A stretch of DNA of 64,000 nucleotides from Fimbriimonadaceae bacterium (GTDB taxonomy: Bacteria; Armatimonadota; Fimbriimonadia; Fimbriimonadales; Fimbriimonadaceae), in contig JAIBBE010000132.1 of NCBI GenBank assembly GCA_019694835.1, forward strand, positions 16,702 to 80,701, written 5' to 3'. This document shows positions 8,403 through 17,515 of the stretch, piece after piece. A model generated the notes under the pieces. That model saw nothing but the letters and a program-made list of their open reading frames with translations. It was not told the origin of the DNA and did no database searches. The translations under genes were made by a program, and so were the position numbers. How positions within the stretch are numbered: position 1 is the first letter of the stretch; each line of letters begins with the position of its first letter.

Positions 8403-11281
8403 GCCGGTTCCACCCGAACCGCCGTTACTTTGTACTCGGGGGCACCCACGATGCGGTCCTTTCGAGGGCTGGTGACCAGGTTCAAGAAGATCTCGCGCGA
8501 GTGGAAGGTTGCAAAAACCTCACCGCGTCGAAGCCCGGAATCCAGGCGAACTGGCAACGTGGCTTCGCCATAGTGACTGATCACCCTCGCCCTCTCTCCG
8601 GCGGCAATGCCACAGGTGATCGCGTCATCCGGGTGCATATCGAGGGTGTCCGAGGGCCGCAGTTCTTGGTTGCGAGTTCGTGCCGTCATGGTGCCGGCAT
8701 TGAAATGGTAGAGCGTCCTGCCGGTGTTGAGGATAAACGGGAACTCGGAGGACGTGACCTCGGGGGTAGGGACGTATTCGACGCGTTTGAGGGCGGCTCT
8801 TTCACCGATCGGGAAGCGCTCGCGATGGAGGATTTGGGTCCCGGGGTGATCCTCGGTCGGGCAAGGCCATTGGAGTCCGGCTTGCTCCAGACGCGCATAG
8901 CTCATGCCTCCGCCTGGCGTCCATACCTTTCGCACTTCCTCCCAGATTTCTTCAGCCGAACGGAACGAGAACCCGGTCCGGCCCCCCTCTCCTGCGCCCG
9001 TAATGCGTACCGCTGGCGTCCCGCCGGCATGGCCCCCCTCTCCTGCGCCCGCAAGAGCCTCGGACTCAGCGGGTTTGGTGGCGGAGGAGAGGGGTTGGGG
9101 GAGAGGTGCCACGGCAGAGCTCCCAGCAGAGGTTCGTTCCGCTGGCATCATGCTGGCCTCTCCGTGCAAATCCTCAGTTGGCGGTGCCGGCAGGGTGCCA
9201 GCGGTATGGTCCATTGCGTCCGCAACCAACTGGATGATCTCCCAGTCCGGCTTGGAATCACCCACCGGCTCGATCGCCTTGTGAACCCGCTGCACCCGCC
9301 GCTCGGCATTCATGAACGTCCCGTCTCGCTCGAACGACGAACACGCGGGCAGGAAGACATGGGCAAATTCGCGGGCGGTCTCATTGAGAAAGAGATCCTG
9401 GACGACGACGAACTCCATGCCCTCGAACCGCCGCCTCGTGTCCGCCGCCGAAGCGACCGTGAAGACGACGTCATAGCCGATCGCCCAGAGGCCCTTGAAC
9501 GTGCCTGCATCCACCGCCTCGAGCATCTGCATGAGGTTCAGGCCCTTGGTTTCCGGCACCGGCGCTTGCCAGATTGCCCCGAACCGCTCCCTGCCCTCGT
9601 CGAGCGAGACGAAGCCGGTCAGGTTGCTCGGCTCACAGCCCATATGGGCCGAGCCTTGGACGTTGTTCTGCCCGCGAAGCGGGTTGATACCCGCGCCTGG
9701 CTTGCCCAGATTGCCCGTAATGAGGGCGAGATTGACGAGGCACATCACACCCTCGGTTCCTTGAATGTGCTCCGTCATCCCTAGCCCGTGGAAAGCCATC
9801 GTGGGCTTGGCCGTCGCATACAAACGAGCAGCTTGGCGGATGGTCTCAGGTTCGACACCACAAACCTCTCCGGCCCGTTCGGGAGTCCACTCGCTGACGA
9901 ATGCACGAAACTCGTCCACCTCAGCGACGCGAGTCGCAAGAAACTCGGAGTCGGCCAGGCCCTCCTCCAGGATCACGTGGGCCATCGCGTGCAGCAGCGG
10001 CACGTTGGTGCCCGGTCGCAAAGCGACGTGGACGTTGGCGTGCTGAGCGAGTTCGATCCGGCGGGGATCGATGACGATCAGGTTCGCTCCGTCCAAAACC
10101 GCCTGCTTGATCCGCTCCCCCACGATCGGGTGGTTCTCGCTCGGGTTGCTGCCGATCACGAGGAAGGTCCGCGCCTTCTCGATGTCGTCATAGGAGTTGG
10201 TTGCCGCACCGGTGCCGAGAGTGGCCTTCATCGCGGCGGCAGTGGGTCCGTGGCACACACGCGCGCAACAGTCGACGTTGTTCGTGCCGACCACAACCCG
10301 TGCGAACTTCTGGGCGAGATAGTTGTCTTCGTTGGGTGCTCGTGCGGACCCGAGCACGCCGAGACTGTTTGGGCCATGTGCCGCGATGAGGCGCTGGAAT
10401 TCCGAAGCAACGAGGCTGATGGCCTCGTCCCAAGTGGCTGGTTCGAGGACACCCTTGCGTCGGATGAGCGGCGTCGTCACTCGGTCGGGGGCATAAACAT
10501 ACTGGTGGGCATACCGGCCCTTTACGCAAAGATGTCCTTTGTTGACCGGCGCTTCGAGCACGGGGAGAACTTGGACCATGCGTCCCTCACGCGTCCCCAC
10601 CGAAAGCTCACACCCGACACCGCAGTAAGGGCATGTCGTCCGCGTCCAGGCGGTGGGCTGTCCCGATTCCTCTCGGGTCTTGTCGACGAGGGCGGCGGTC
10701 GGGCAGGCGTCTACGCAGGCCCCACAACTCTTGCAGGTGCTCTCCGAAAGCGGCCCCATGGAGTCCGGGATGACATGCGTTTCCTCGCCCCGGTCCATCA
10801 CCTGCCACACGAAGGACCCCTGGACCTCGTCGCAAATCCGAACGCAGCGGAAGCATTTGATACAGGCCTCGGGATCGAACCGGAAGTACGGGTTCGTCGT
10901 GTCGATCTGGCCTCGCTGGGTGCCCCCCGGGGTTAAGCCGAAAGTCCGTAGCCACTGGTGGAACGACTTCTCGGGGAACTGATCCACGAGTTCGGGCGGG
11001 TAGTTCTGCGCAAGCATTTCGATCTGCGCGCGCCGCGACTCGTTGAGATCGGGATCATCGACAACGACCGTCATGCCGTCCTGAGCCTTCAGCGCGCAGG
11101 CCGTCACGGGTCGATTGACGCCTTCCAAGCGGACGAGACAAAGGCGACACGATCCGGTTGGCTCCAAGCGCGGATCGTGGCATGCGGTTGGGATTTCCAG
11201 GCCCGCTGCATGGATCGCATCGAGCACCGAAGCCCCTTCCTTCACGTCAATTGGAGCCCCATCAATCGTGACGCGAATCAT
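8399..11281 (-). CDS. fdhA: Formate dehydrogenase, catalytic molybdopterin subunit (Cys type)
   Basis: A 960-residue enzyme oxidising formate to CO2 in the cytoplasm. Order: 2Fe-2S domain (Cys34, 45, 48, 62), His-containing linker (HQWLRTFG, about 108), two 4Fe-4S ferredoxin sites (Cys140/143/146/150 and 183/186/189/193), Mo-bis-MGD 4Fe-4S site (Cys217/220/224/252) and active site NVDCCARVCHGPT with Cys343 in place of selenocysteine. The cap domain follows at the C-terminus. Residues about 690-767 are a Pro/Ala/Gly-rich insert encoded by repeats at 8983-9210 and absent from the family. No diaphorase subunit or fdhD is in the window. TAAGCT (11288-11293) lies six bases before the ATG. Confidence 0.92.
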   Translation of the reverse strand: MIRVTIDGAPIDVKEGASVLDAIHAAGLEIPTACHDPRLEPTGSCRLCLVRLEGVNRPVTACALKAQDGMTVVVDDPDLNESRRAQIEMLAQNYPPELVDQFPEKSFHQWLRTFGLTPGGTQRGQIDTTNPYFRFDPEACIKCFRCVRICDEVQGSFVWQVMDRGEETHVIPDSMGPLSESTCKSCGACVDACPTAALVDKTREESGQPTAWTRTTCPYCGVGCELSVGTREGRMVQVLPVLEAPVNKGHLCVKGRYAHQYVYAPDRVTTPLIRRKGVLEPATWDEAISLVASEFQRLIAAHGPNSLGVLGSARAPNEDNYLAQKFARVVVGTNNVDCCARVCHGPTAAAMKATLGTGAATNSYDDIEKARTFLVIGSNPSENHPIVGERIKQAVLDGANLIVIDPRRIELAQHANVHVALRPGTNVPLLHAMAHVILEEGLADSEFLATRVAEVDEFRAFVSEWTPERAGEVCGVEPETIRQAARLYATAKPTMAFHGLGMTEHIQGTEGVMCLVNLALITGNLGKPGAGINPLRGQNNVQGSAHMGCEPSNLTGFVSLDEGRERFGAIWQAPVPETKGLNLMQMLEAVDAGTFKGLWAIGYDVVFTVASAADTRRRFEGMEFVVVQDLFLNETAREFAHVFLPACSSFERDGTFMNAERRVQRVHKAIEPVGDSKPDWEIIQLVADAMDHTAGTLPAPPTEDLHGEASMMPAERTSAGSSAVAPLPQPLSSATKPAESEALAGAGEGGHAGGTPAVRITGAGEGGRTGFSFRSAEEIWEEVRKVWTPGGGMSYARLEQAGLQWPCPTEDHPGTQILHRERFPIGERAALKRVEYVPTPEVTSSEFPFILNTGRTLYHFNAGTMTARTRNQELRPSDTLDMHPDDAITCGIAAGERARVISHYGEATLPVRLDSGLRRGEVFATFHSREIFLNLVTSPRKDRIVGAPEYKVTAVRVEPA
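8983..9210. repeat. Composite of family A and B palindromic elements inside fdhA
   Basis: In order: half of B (CCCCTCTCCTGCGCCCG, about 8984-9000), half of A (GTACCGCTGGCGTCCCGCCG, 9007-9030), full B (about 9035-9110, ending GGCGGAGGAGAGGGGTTGGG) and full A3 (9136-9207, 72 bp). The block is in frame within fdhA and encodes about 76 residues of low complexity (e.g. AGEGGHAGGTPAV). The reading frame is preserved on both sides. Confidence 0.85.
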
Positions 11282-11356
11282 GGTTTCAGCTTACTCGCCA
11301 ATGGGCCGATTCTTCGGATTCGTGGTCAAGAATGGGGACAGCCTCGCCTGGCCTCG

Positions 11357-11830
11357 TCATTGAACTGGCCGCCCAGTGGCCAGGCCCTCGGCAAGTTGCT
11401 TGATGTACTCCGCCCGCTTCCGAAGGAACTTGGCCAGGTGACGCCGGATGAGAACCCGCTCCGCGAGCCAACCGAGCGGGCCGAAGGTCGCGGAGACTCG
11501 CGTTTCATCCACCATCGACGTCCCACCCGAAGACGCCTCAAACCGGTGCTCATGCCAGAGCGAGCGGAACGGACCACGCACCATCTCGTCCACGAAGAAC
11601 TGAGGTCGCTCCAGTTGCGTCACCTTAGCCGTGAGATTGAAGACGATCCCGAAGTGCCGCCCTTGAAAGGTGATCTCCTCTCCCAGTTCAAGCTTGCCCT
11701 CCGTTCGACCCCTAACCACTCTCTCGCCCGTTTGGGCCGCGCTGTCTTGATGGACGGAGACATCGAGGCACAGGTCAAAGCAGACTTCTGGCGCGGCGGC
11801 GATCCAGATTTCATGGCGAATCACGATCAT
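11357..11830 (-). CDS. SRPBCC (START-like) ligand-binding protein
   Basis: A 157-residue protein with the SRPBCC layout: N-terminal beta-strand and IWIAAAPEVCFDLCLDVSVH, central strands (GEEITFQGRHFGIVFNLTAKVT; FFVDEMVRGPFRSLWHEHRFE) and a long C-terminal helix (VLIRRHLAKFLRKRAEYIKQLAEG). Members bind lipids, polyketides or other hydrophobic ligands; no ligand is evident here. It lies upstream of fdhA on the same strand with a gap of about 75 bases, so joint transcription is possible. The divergent TPR gene starts about 70 bases away. Confidence 0.75.
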   Translation of the reverse strand: MIVIRHEIWIAAAPEVCFDLCLDVSVHQDSAAQTGERVVRGRTEGKLELGEEITFQGRHFGIVFNLTAKVTQLERPQFFVDEMVRGPFRSLWHEHRFEASSGGTSMVDETRVSATFGPLGWLAERVLIRRHLAKFLRKRAEYIKQLAEGLATGRPVQ

Positions 11831-11897
11831 GGTCTGATTGTCTTTATGTTGCGACCGACCACTCCGTTTCTCTACTGTGGAGTTTGCGCGCGACTAT

Positions 11898-12641
11898 ATG
11901 ATGGATGCCTTCGGGGACGAGGCGCGGCCGCTGGGCACCCATGAGCGGCGGCTGCAGCGGATGTTCGGCGACACCTACCCGCGAGCGTCGGTGCCGAAGC
12001 CCAAGGGCTTCTTCCCACTGCCAAGCGACCGGCGCCTCGCCAACTTGGTGACGGTCGTCCAAAACGGGCTGGTGGCTTCGAGCGAGGAGGGGTTTAAGGA
12101 CTATGAGTACCTTCTCGGCGTCGCCGACGAAATCCTCGATGCGGGAGTCCACTACCCGACCGCGATCAATCGGCTGGCGATTCTCTTTGCCTTGCGCCGC
12201 GATCTCGACGAGGTAAGACGGCAAGGTGAAATCCTGCTGGCCCAGATGACCCGGCACCTCAATGGAAACATGCCGGGCAACTTGATCGAGACTGCCGGGC
12301 AGATCGAGCACGGCCACCTTGTTCACTACGCGGCGCGACTTCAGAACAACCTCGCCGCCTACGCCTACGATGCTGGCGACCTCGATGAGGCCCGTGAGTA
12401 CCTGGCCAACGCGGTGGCGCTGCAGGAAGTCGATCCGTCAACCCCGGAACTCACCAAACTCGACCGCCAGTACGCACTGGCAGGGGTGATGCTGGAAGAG
12501 GCGTACCGGGTTTTTGCGGAGGCGTACGATCGCGACCTTGCATTGGGTCAAAATCGACTGCGCGAGAACGCGGACGACCATCCGCTGCTCAACACCCTGC
12601 TCGCAGTGCACAGCGCGCGACAATCGGGAGACCGAAGATGA
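11898..12641 (+). CDS. TPR-like helical protein, first gene of a sigma-factor operon
   Basis: About 247 residues, soluble, with TPR-like helical pairs (YPTAINRLAILFALRRDLDEVRRQGEIL; ARLQNNLAAYAYDAGDLDEAREYLANAVAL; DRQYALAGVMLEEAYRVFAEAYDRD). It probably acts as a protein-interaction scaffold. The start is uncertain: ATG 11898 or 11901 fits a natural MMDAFGDEARPLG beginning, whereas a TTG at 11838 would add 20 unconvincing residues. Its stop overlaps the start of a 43-codon gene (ATGA), which in turn is four bases from an ECF-like sigma gene, so the three probably act together. Confidence 0.65.
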   Translation: MMDAFGDEARPLGTHERRLQRMFGDTYPRASVPKPKGFFPLPSDRRLANLVTVVQNGLVASSEEGFKDYEYLLGVADEILDAGVHYPTAINRLAILFALRRDLDEVRRQGEILLAQMTRHLNGNMPGNLIETAGQIEHGHLVHYAARLQNNLAAYAYDAGDLDEAREYLANAVALQEVDPSTPELTKLDRQYALAGVMLEEAYRVFAEAYDRDLALGQNRLRENADDHPLLNTLLAVHSARQSGDRR

Positions 12642-12769
12642 ATAGACTAATTCGATTGATTCTGGGGGGATTGCTCATCGCAGCCATCATCACCCCAACC
12701 TTGGCCATCAAACACGAAGTGGGTCCACGACGAAGCGCCGACATCGTTCGTCAAGAAATCGGACCGTAG
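12638..12769 (+). CDS. 43-residue membrane or secreted peptide
   Basis: Small gene too short for usual callers. The ATG overlaps the previous stop (ATGA at 12638-12641). The product has a basic N-terminus (MNRLIRLI), a hydrophobic core (LGGLLIAAIITPTLA) and a short polar tail (KHEVGPRRSADIVRQEIGP), like a cleavable signal peptide with a 20-residue mature peptide or a single-pass membrane peptide. Tight coupling to the TPR gene and to the sigma-like gene four bases downstream supports real translation. The function is unknown; a membrane regulator of the sigma factor is one guess. Confidence 0.6.
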   Translation: MNRLIRLILGGLLIAAIITPTLAIKHEVGPRRSADIVRQEIGP

Positions 12770-12773
12770 GACC

Positions 12774-13325
12774 ATGGATAAGACTCGAGTCGCGAACGAT
12801 CGAGCCAGAGCGGCGCACATCGCCGAAATTCTGCTTGCCAGCACGGTAAGGGCCCAACTCTTCCGTTGGGCACAGGCGTGCATCGCCAACCCCGAGGACG
12901 CCGACGATGTCGTTGCGATCCTCGTCGAGAAGGTCTCGCGTACTTATGGGGAAGCCGAGGTCATTCGCGAACACGTTCTGGCGGTCGCGCACAGCGCGGC
13001 GAAGACGATTTCCCTGGATGAGATTCGAAAACGAAGGGCGGAGAAGCGGGGCGGTTCGGTCCAGCGCGTGCCGTTCATCGAGGAAGCCGTTGGTGGATAC
13101 CTCCAGCAGTGCTCGGGCCTGGAAGCCGAATGGGTGGAATCCATTCTGAGACGTCTGCCCGCTGATCTTCAGCCGATTGCGCGGCTTCACATTTTCGAAG
13201 GCGTCGAGATCACCTCTGCGATTCGCACGGTAGCCGGAGAGATCGACGAACGCACGTTGGCGACCACCCGAGCCCGCTGGTATCACCACGTCCGCAAACT
13301 CGATCCGCTGGTCCGCATGAAGTAA
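12774..13325 (+). CDS. Divergent ECF-like sigma-70 family protein
   Basis: A 183-residue protein with a region-2-like helix set (AQLFRWAQACIANPEDADDVVAILVEKVSRTY) and a region-4-like C-terminal part (SILRRLPADLQPIARLHIFEGVEI...TLATTRARWYHHVRKL). Both are weak matches to ECF sigma factors, and the DNA-recognition helix is atypical, so promoter specificity cannot be stated. It follows the TPR gene and the 43-codon gene in a compact operon, a layout in which small membrane proteins often serve as anti-sigma factors. It could alternatively be a helical protein of unrelated function. Confidence 0.55.
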   Translation: MDKTRVANDRARAAHIAEILLASTVRAQLFRWAQACIANPEDADDVVAILVEKVSRTYGEAEVIREHVLAVAHSAAKTISLDEIRKRRAEKRGGSVQRVPFIEEAVGGYLQQCSGLEAEWVESILRRLPADLQPIARLHIFEGVEITSAIRTVAGEIDERTLATTRARWYHHVRKLDPLVRMK

Positions 13326-13355
13326 TCGCGCCAAGCGGATACAATAGCCACACAC

Positions 13356-14648
13356 ATGGACCCGGTCACGGCGCTTGCCGTCAGTGCGGCGTTGATCCTC
13401 GCGAACGGCCTTTTCGTTGCCGCCGAATACGGGCTGGTGAGTTCCCGCCGCAGCCGCATCGATTCGCTCGCCAAGCGCGGCAGCCGCAATGCCAAGAACC
13501 TGCAGAAGATGCTCGACGAGCTTCCGCTCTATGTTGCTGGCATCCAAGTGGCCATCACCATGCTCGGGATCGGCATTGGATCGTTTACGGAGCCGTTCGT
13601 CAGCAAGGAACTCACCAAGCTCTTCGGAGAGTCGGTTCCAAGGGCCGTCGCCTTCGTGATCTCGTTGTTTCTGGTGACCTTCGTCTTCGTCATCATCGGC
13701 GAGTTGGTGCCGAAGTACCTCACGCTGGCTTCTCCAGAGAAATGGGCGCTTGCTCTCGGTACGCCGGTTCGGATTTTCGTCAAGGTGCTCAGCCCGCTGA
13801 TCTGGCTCGTGGAGAAAACTGGGGCCCTTATCCTCAAGTTGTTCGGCATCGACATGAGCAAGACTCAGGGCGACGCGGTCACGAAGGAAGAACTGGCCCT
13901 GCTGCTCAAGTCGAGTAGTTCCGATCTCTTCGAGCAAGAGCACGCCCAAGTTGTCTCGAAGGCTCTCCGCCTCGACCGCCTCGACGTCAGCGACATCATG
14001 ATCCACCGGCTCGATATTCGCTGGATCGACATCGCGACGCCAAGAGACGACCTGATGACCCAACTCGGGCGGATGAGCCACAGCCGAATCCCGGTTTGCG
14101 AGGGCGATATCGACGAACTGAAGGGCATCGTCTACCTCCAGGACGTGGTGCGCACTTGGAATGCCCCCGACTTCGACCTGGCGAAGATCCTGCGTCCGGT
14201 GGAGGCCGTACCTGAGAACCTGACCCTTTCACGGGCGATCAACCGGATGCGGGAAGCTCAAACCCAAATCCTGATCGTGATGGACGAGTATGGCGGGACG
14301 AGCGGCCTCATCACACTGGAAGACATCATCGAGGAGGTCTTTGGCGAACTCGAAGATCAGCCGGAGAGTACGAGGCCTCCCATTGAGCGGATCGGCCAGA
14401 ATCGGGTGACGGCTCGCGCTGATGTCCGCTATGACGAACTCCTGAGCTTCCTCGGCTTGGATACCGACGAAGAGACGCCGACCGAAACGCTCGCCACCCT
14501 CGTGATCAACTCTCTCGGACGCGTTCCGAAGTTGGGAGATATCGCCGAGACGGACATCGGTCGGATTCGGGTCGAGAACATGGCCCGACGGCGTATCACC
14601 CGCGTCTGGATTCAGCTTTCGCGAGCGGGCTCGCCGACCGATTCGTAG
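13356..14648 (+). CDS. HlyC/CorC (CNNM) family transporter
   Basis: A 430-residue membrane protein: DUF21/CNNM domain with about four membrane segments (residues 1-180, including GLVSSRRSRIDSLAKRGSR and GELVPKYLTLASPEKWA), a CBS pair (about 200-330, with DISRIPV-like SHSRIPVCEGDIDELKGIV and DEYGGTSGLITLEDIIEEV) and a C-terminal transporter-associated (CorC_HlyC) domain. The family takes part in magnesium or cobalt export. TACAAT (13340-13345) lies ten bases before the ATG, giving a very short leader. Its last 37 bases overlap the 3' end of the convergent phoU gene. Confidence 0.88.
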   Translation: MDPVTALAVSAALILANGLFVAAEYGLVSSRRSRIDSLAKRGSRNAKNLQKMLDELPLYVAGIQVAITMLGIGIGSFTEPFVSKELTKLFGESVPRAVAFVISLFLVTFVFVIIGELVPKYLTLASPEKWALALGTPVRIFVKVLSPLIWLVEKTGALILKLFGIDMSKTQGDAVTKEELALLLKSSSSDLFEQEHAQVVSKALRLDRLDVSDIMIHRLDIRWIDIATPRDDLMTQLGRMSHSRIPVCEGDIDELKGIVYLQDVVRTWNAPDFDLAKILRPVEAVPENLTLSRAINRMREAQTQILIVMDEYGGTSGLITLEDIIEEVFGELEDQPESTRPPIERIGQNRVTARADVRYDELLSFLGLDTDEETPTETLATLVINSLGRVPKLGDIAETDIGRIRVENMARRRITRVWIQLSRAGSPTDS

Positions 14649-15274
14649 TGAACCTGCAGGCGCTTGGCAATCGCCACTGCCCGATCTGCGATGTGTTCCA
14701 GCGCATGGAACGCGTCGATCGTCCGCACGAGCGATTTGGCCTGATCCGGATTCTGCCGAATGAGTTCAACCGCCCGATTTCGCGCCTCTGAGTAGGCCTT
14801 GTCGACTTCTTCGTCGAAGTCGATCACTTCCCGTGCCAACTCGTGCGAATAGTCGGTGTACAGCCGTAGCGCTGAGGCAAAGGCAAGGCGAGCTTTGCGC
14901 CCCATCTCGTGGAGGGCCATGCGCAATTCGCCGGGGAACTGTCCGCCGAGTTTGGTCGCGCGTCGAGCCAGCTTCACCGCATCGTCGGCCACTTTCTCGA
15001 TTTCGCCGATGACGCCGAGGGTTGACGTCAGCATCCGAAGATCGTTGGCGACGGGCGCCTCCTGCATCACGAGGAGCACCGTGGACCGGATCGTGTCCTG
15101 TTCCAAGCGGTCGACCTCGTCGTCGGACTGGATGACCTCGCGCGCCAAGGTTAAGTCGTTGTTTTGCATCGCATCGACGGCCTGTTGGGCCATTTCGCTC
15201 GCGAGATTGCCCATCCGCACCACGTCGGAGCGGATTTGATCGAGTTTCTCGTCGAATTTCTGGCGCGGAGTCAT
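14612..15274 (-). CDS. phoU: PhoU-family phosphate signalling regulator
   Basis: A 220-residue all-helical protein with two PhoU repeats; each carries the E/D-x-x-x-D metal-binding pattern (DDEVDRLEQDTIRS; DFDEEVDKAYSEARNRA) and the paired IGEIEKVADDAVKLAR and ALEHIADRAVAIAKR helices. PhoU links the Pst transporter to the PhoR kinase and limits phosphate uptake; no pst or pho genes are in this window. The start at 15274 (MTPRQKFDEKLDQIRSD) agrees with family starts; the frame runs a further 19 codons without a likely start. It overlaps the convergent CorC gene by 37 bases. Confidence 0.9.
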   Translation of the reverse strand: MTPRQKFDEKLDQIRSDVVRMGNLASEMAQQAVDAMQNNDLTLAREVIQSDDEVDRLEQDTIRSTVLLVMQEAPVANDLRMLTSTLGVIGEIEKVADDAVKLARRATKLGGQFPGELRMALHEMGRKARLAFASALRLYTDYSHELAREVIDFDEEVDKAYSEARNRAVELIRQNPDQAKSLVRTIDAFHALEHIADRAVAIAKRLQVHYESVGEPARES

Positions 15275-15559
15275 GGTCTGATAAAGGGGGCCTAAATTGT
15301 TAAGACGTTTCCCAGCGGGCAAATGGTGCAACCGAGCGATCTGGGTTGGAGGCTCTCGCCCCTCCCCGCAAATTTGATGAGTAGATCAGCGAATGGCTGA
15401 ATGGCACGAATCCTGCTTCGACAAATCCTCGGAGCGATGACCTGCGTTTTGACCGGCCGAGACCCACAATGTAAAGGAGAGGAACTCGGACGGGCGAAGG
15501 TCCCAGCGGGGATAATCACGGAAGGCCGCAAGGCGCGTACGAGAATTATGGAGGATTCA

Positions 15560-16162
15560 ATGAGTGAACTTCGAGGTATGGGCGTTCCGTACGTCATCGA
15601 GCAGACCGCTCGAGGCGAGCGCAGCTACGACATTTGGTCCCGTTTGCTGAAGGATCGCATCGTGTTTTTGGGCACCGCCGTCGATGACTACGTCGCGAAC
15701 CTGCTCGTCGCCCAGTTCCTGTTCCTGGAAAAGGAAGATCCGGACAAGGACATCGATTTCTATATTCACAGCCCGGGAGGCTCGGTGAGCGCGGGCATGG
15801 CGATTTATGACGCCATGAACATCGTCAAGTGCGACGTCGCAACGATTTGCGTCGGTCAGGCGGCCTCCATGGGTGCGGTCTTGCTGTGCGGCGGTGCGGC
15901 TGGCAAGCGCTATTGCCTTGAGAACGCGCGAGTGATGATTCACCAGGGCTCAGCGGGCACCCAGGGCACCATCGCGGACATGAATGTAGCCCTCGCTGAG
16001 TTCAATCGCTACAACAAAATCATCTTTGATACCATCGCCAAACATACGGGGCAACCCGTCGACAAAGTCCAGAAAGACTGTGACCGTGACTTCTTTATGA
16101 GCGCAGAAGAAGCAAAAGAATATGGACTTGTCGATAAAGTTCTGGGACCTGGTGTACGATAA
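15560..16162 (+). CDS. clpP: ATP-dependent Clp protease proteolytic subunit
   Basis: A 200-residue serine protease that forms the double-heptamer chamber of the Clp protease. The catalytic triad is present: Ser103 (GQAASMGA), His128 (MIHQG) and Asp177 ([11 protein letters not shown]), as is the oligomerisation/oxyanion loop SPGGSVSAG. The start at 15560 is chosen because GGAGG ends five bases upstream; ATG 15548 overlaps that ribosome-binding site. clpX begins 15 bases after the stop, forming the usual clpP-clpX operon. A poor promoter-like pair (TTGACC 15449-15454, TGTAAA 15470-15475) lies upstream. No trigger factor gene is adjacent. Confidence 0.97.
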   Translation: MSELRGMGVPYVIEQTARGERSYDIWSRLLKDRIVFLGTAVDDYVANLLVAQFLFLEKEDPDKDIDFYIHSPGGSVSAGMAIYDAMNIVKCDVATICVGQAASMGAVLLCGGAAGKRYCLENARVMIHQGSAGTQGTIADMNVALAEFNRYNKIIFDTIAKHTGQPVDKVQKDCDRDFFMSAEEAKEYGLVDKVLGPGVR

Positions 16163-16176
16163 TCTAAAGGAGAGCT

Positions 16177-17472
16177 ATGGCTAGGATCGTGGAACGTCGA
16201 GACCAATGTTGCCTTTGCGGCAAAACGAAGGATCAAGTGAAGAAGCTCATCGTGGGCTTGCACGGGGCTGTCTGCTGTGACTGCATCGACCTGTGCAACG
16301 ACATTCTTCAAAATGATCAGGACAAGCAGCAGGCAACCCAGCCGAAGGAGAGCCGTCGAACGGCGGCGAGCCCGGTTGGCAAGGCTCAAGTTCCCAAGCC
16401 AAAGGAAATCGTGGCGTTCCTGGATTCCTACGTCATTGGCCAAGAGCAGGCAAAACGTGCTCTTTCGGTCGCGGTGTACAACCACTACAAACGGGTAACC
16501 GAAGCGGCCAACTCGGAAGTCGAGCTCTCCAAGAGCAACATCCTCATGATCGGGCCAACCGGTTCGGGCAAGACCCTCCTTGCCCAAACCCTGGCCCGCA
16601 TGCTCAACGTGCCTTTCGCCATCGCCGACGCGACTGCCCTCACCGAAGCGGGCTACGTCGGCGAGGACGTCGAGAACATCCTGCTCAAGCTGTACCAGTC
16701 GGCCGATCAGATGGACTCGAAGCGGGCCAAAGAACTCTGCGAGCGAGGCATCATCTATGTGGACGAGATCGACAAGATCTCCCGAAAGGGCGACAACCCA
16801 TCGATCACCCGAGATGTCAGCGGCGAAGGAGTGCAGCAGGCGCTCCTCAAAATTCTCGAAGGGACGACCGCCAACGTGCCCCCGCAGGGCGGACGAAAGC
16901 ACCCGCAGCAGGAGTACATCCAGATCGACACGAAGAACATCCTGTTCGTCTGCGGTGGAGCTTTCGATGGTCTGGAAGACATCATCATGCGGCGCCAGCG
17001 CGAGAATACGATGGGCTTCCGATCAGAGCCACAGAGCAAGCTGGAGCGCAACAAGGACATCTTGCAGAAGGTGCTGCCCGACGATCTCATCAAGTTCGGC
17101 CTGATTCCCGAGTTCATTGGTCGACTGCCAGTGGTAGCCACTCTCGATCAGCTAGACGAAGACACGCTCGTGCGAATCCTGACCGAGCCAAAGAACGCGT
17201 TGCTCAAGCAGTATGCAAAGTTCTTCGAACTCGACGGCGTCCAGCTCGAAGTCAAGCCCGGCGCACTCGCCGAAATCGCACGCGAGGCCCTCAAGCGCAA
17301 GACCGGTGCACGAGCCCTTCGAGGCATCATCGAGCACCTCATGCTCGAGGTGATGTACGAAGTGCCGAGCAGCGAAGATGTCGAGAAGGTGGTTGTCTTG
17401 GAAGGCGTCATTGACGACGATCGCCGACCGGTTCTGCTACGCAAGGGCGAGAACCTGAAGCAAGCCAGCTAG
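16177..17472 (+). CDS. clpX: ATP-dependent Clp protease ATP-binding subunit ClpX
   Basis: A 431-residue AAA+ unfoldase feeding substrates to ClpP. Order: N-terminal zinc finger (Cys11/Cys14 and Cys33/Cys36), linker, Walker A GPTGSGKT (about 127-134), GYVGED pore region, Walker [10 protein letters not shown], ClpP-docking loop (NTMGFRSEP, the IGF-type tripeptide reading MGF), arginine finger region [10 protein letters not shown] and sensor 2 ([10 protein letters not shown]). Length and order are normal for ClpX. A clear AAAGGAGAG ribosome-binding site precedes the ATG. It is the second gene of clpP-clpX. Repeat C1 lies 44 bases beyond the stop. Confidence 0.97.
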   Translation: MARIVERRDQCCLCGKTKDQVKKLIVGLHGAVCCDCIDLCNDILQNDQDKQQATQPKESRRTAASPVGKAQVPKPKEIVAFLDSYVIGQEQAKRALSVAVYNHYKRVTEAANSEVELSKSNILMIGPTGSGKTLLAQTLARMLNVPFAIADATALTEAGYVGEDVENILLKLYQSADQMDSKRAKELCERGIIYVDEIDKISRKGDNPSITRDVSGEGVQQALLKILEGTTANVPPQGGRKHPQQEYIQIDTKNILFVCGGAFDGLEDIIMRRQRENTMGFRSEPQSKLERNKDILQKVLPDDLIKFGLIPEFIGRLPVVATLDQLDEDTLVRILTEPKNALLKQYAKFFELDGVQLEVKPGALAEIAREALKRKTGARALRGIIEHLMLEVMYEVPSSEDVEKVVVLEGVIDDDRRPVLLRKGENLKQAS

Positions 17473-17515
17473 AAAGTTAGCGAGCCAAGAAAGCACTGTG
17501 GGGTTAGCCTCGCCT

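Noticed and set aside
10240..10262. Selenocysteine codon in fdhA
   Set aside because: The active-site codon is an ordinary Cys codon; no in-frame TGA or SECIS-like hairpin is seen.
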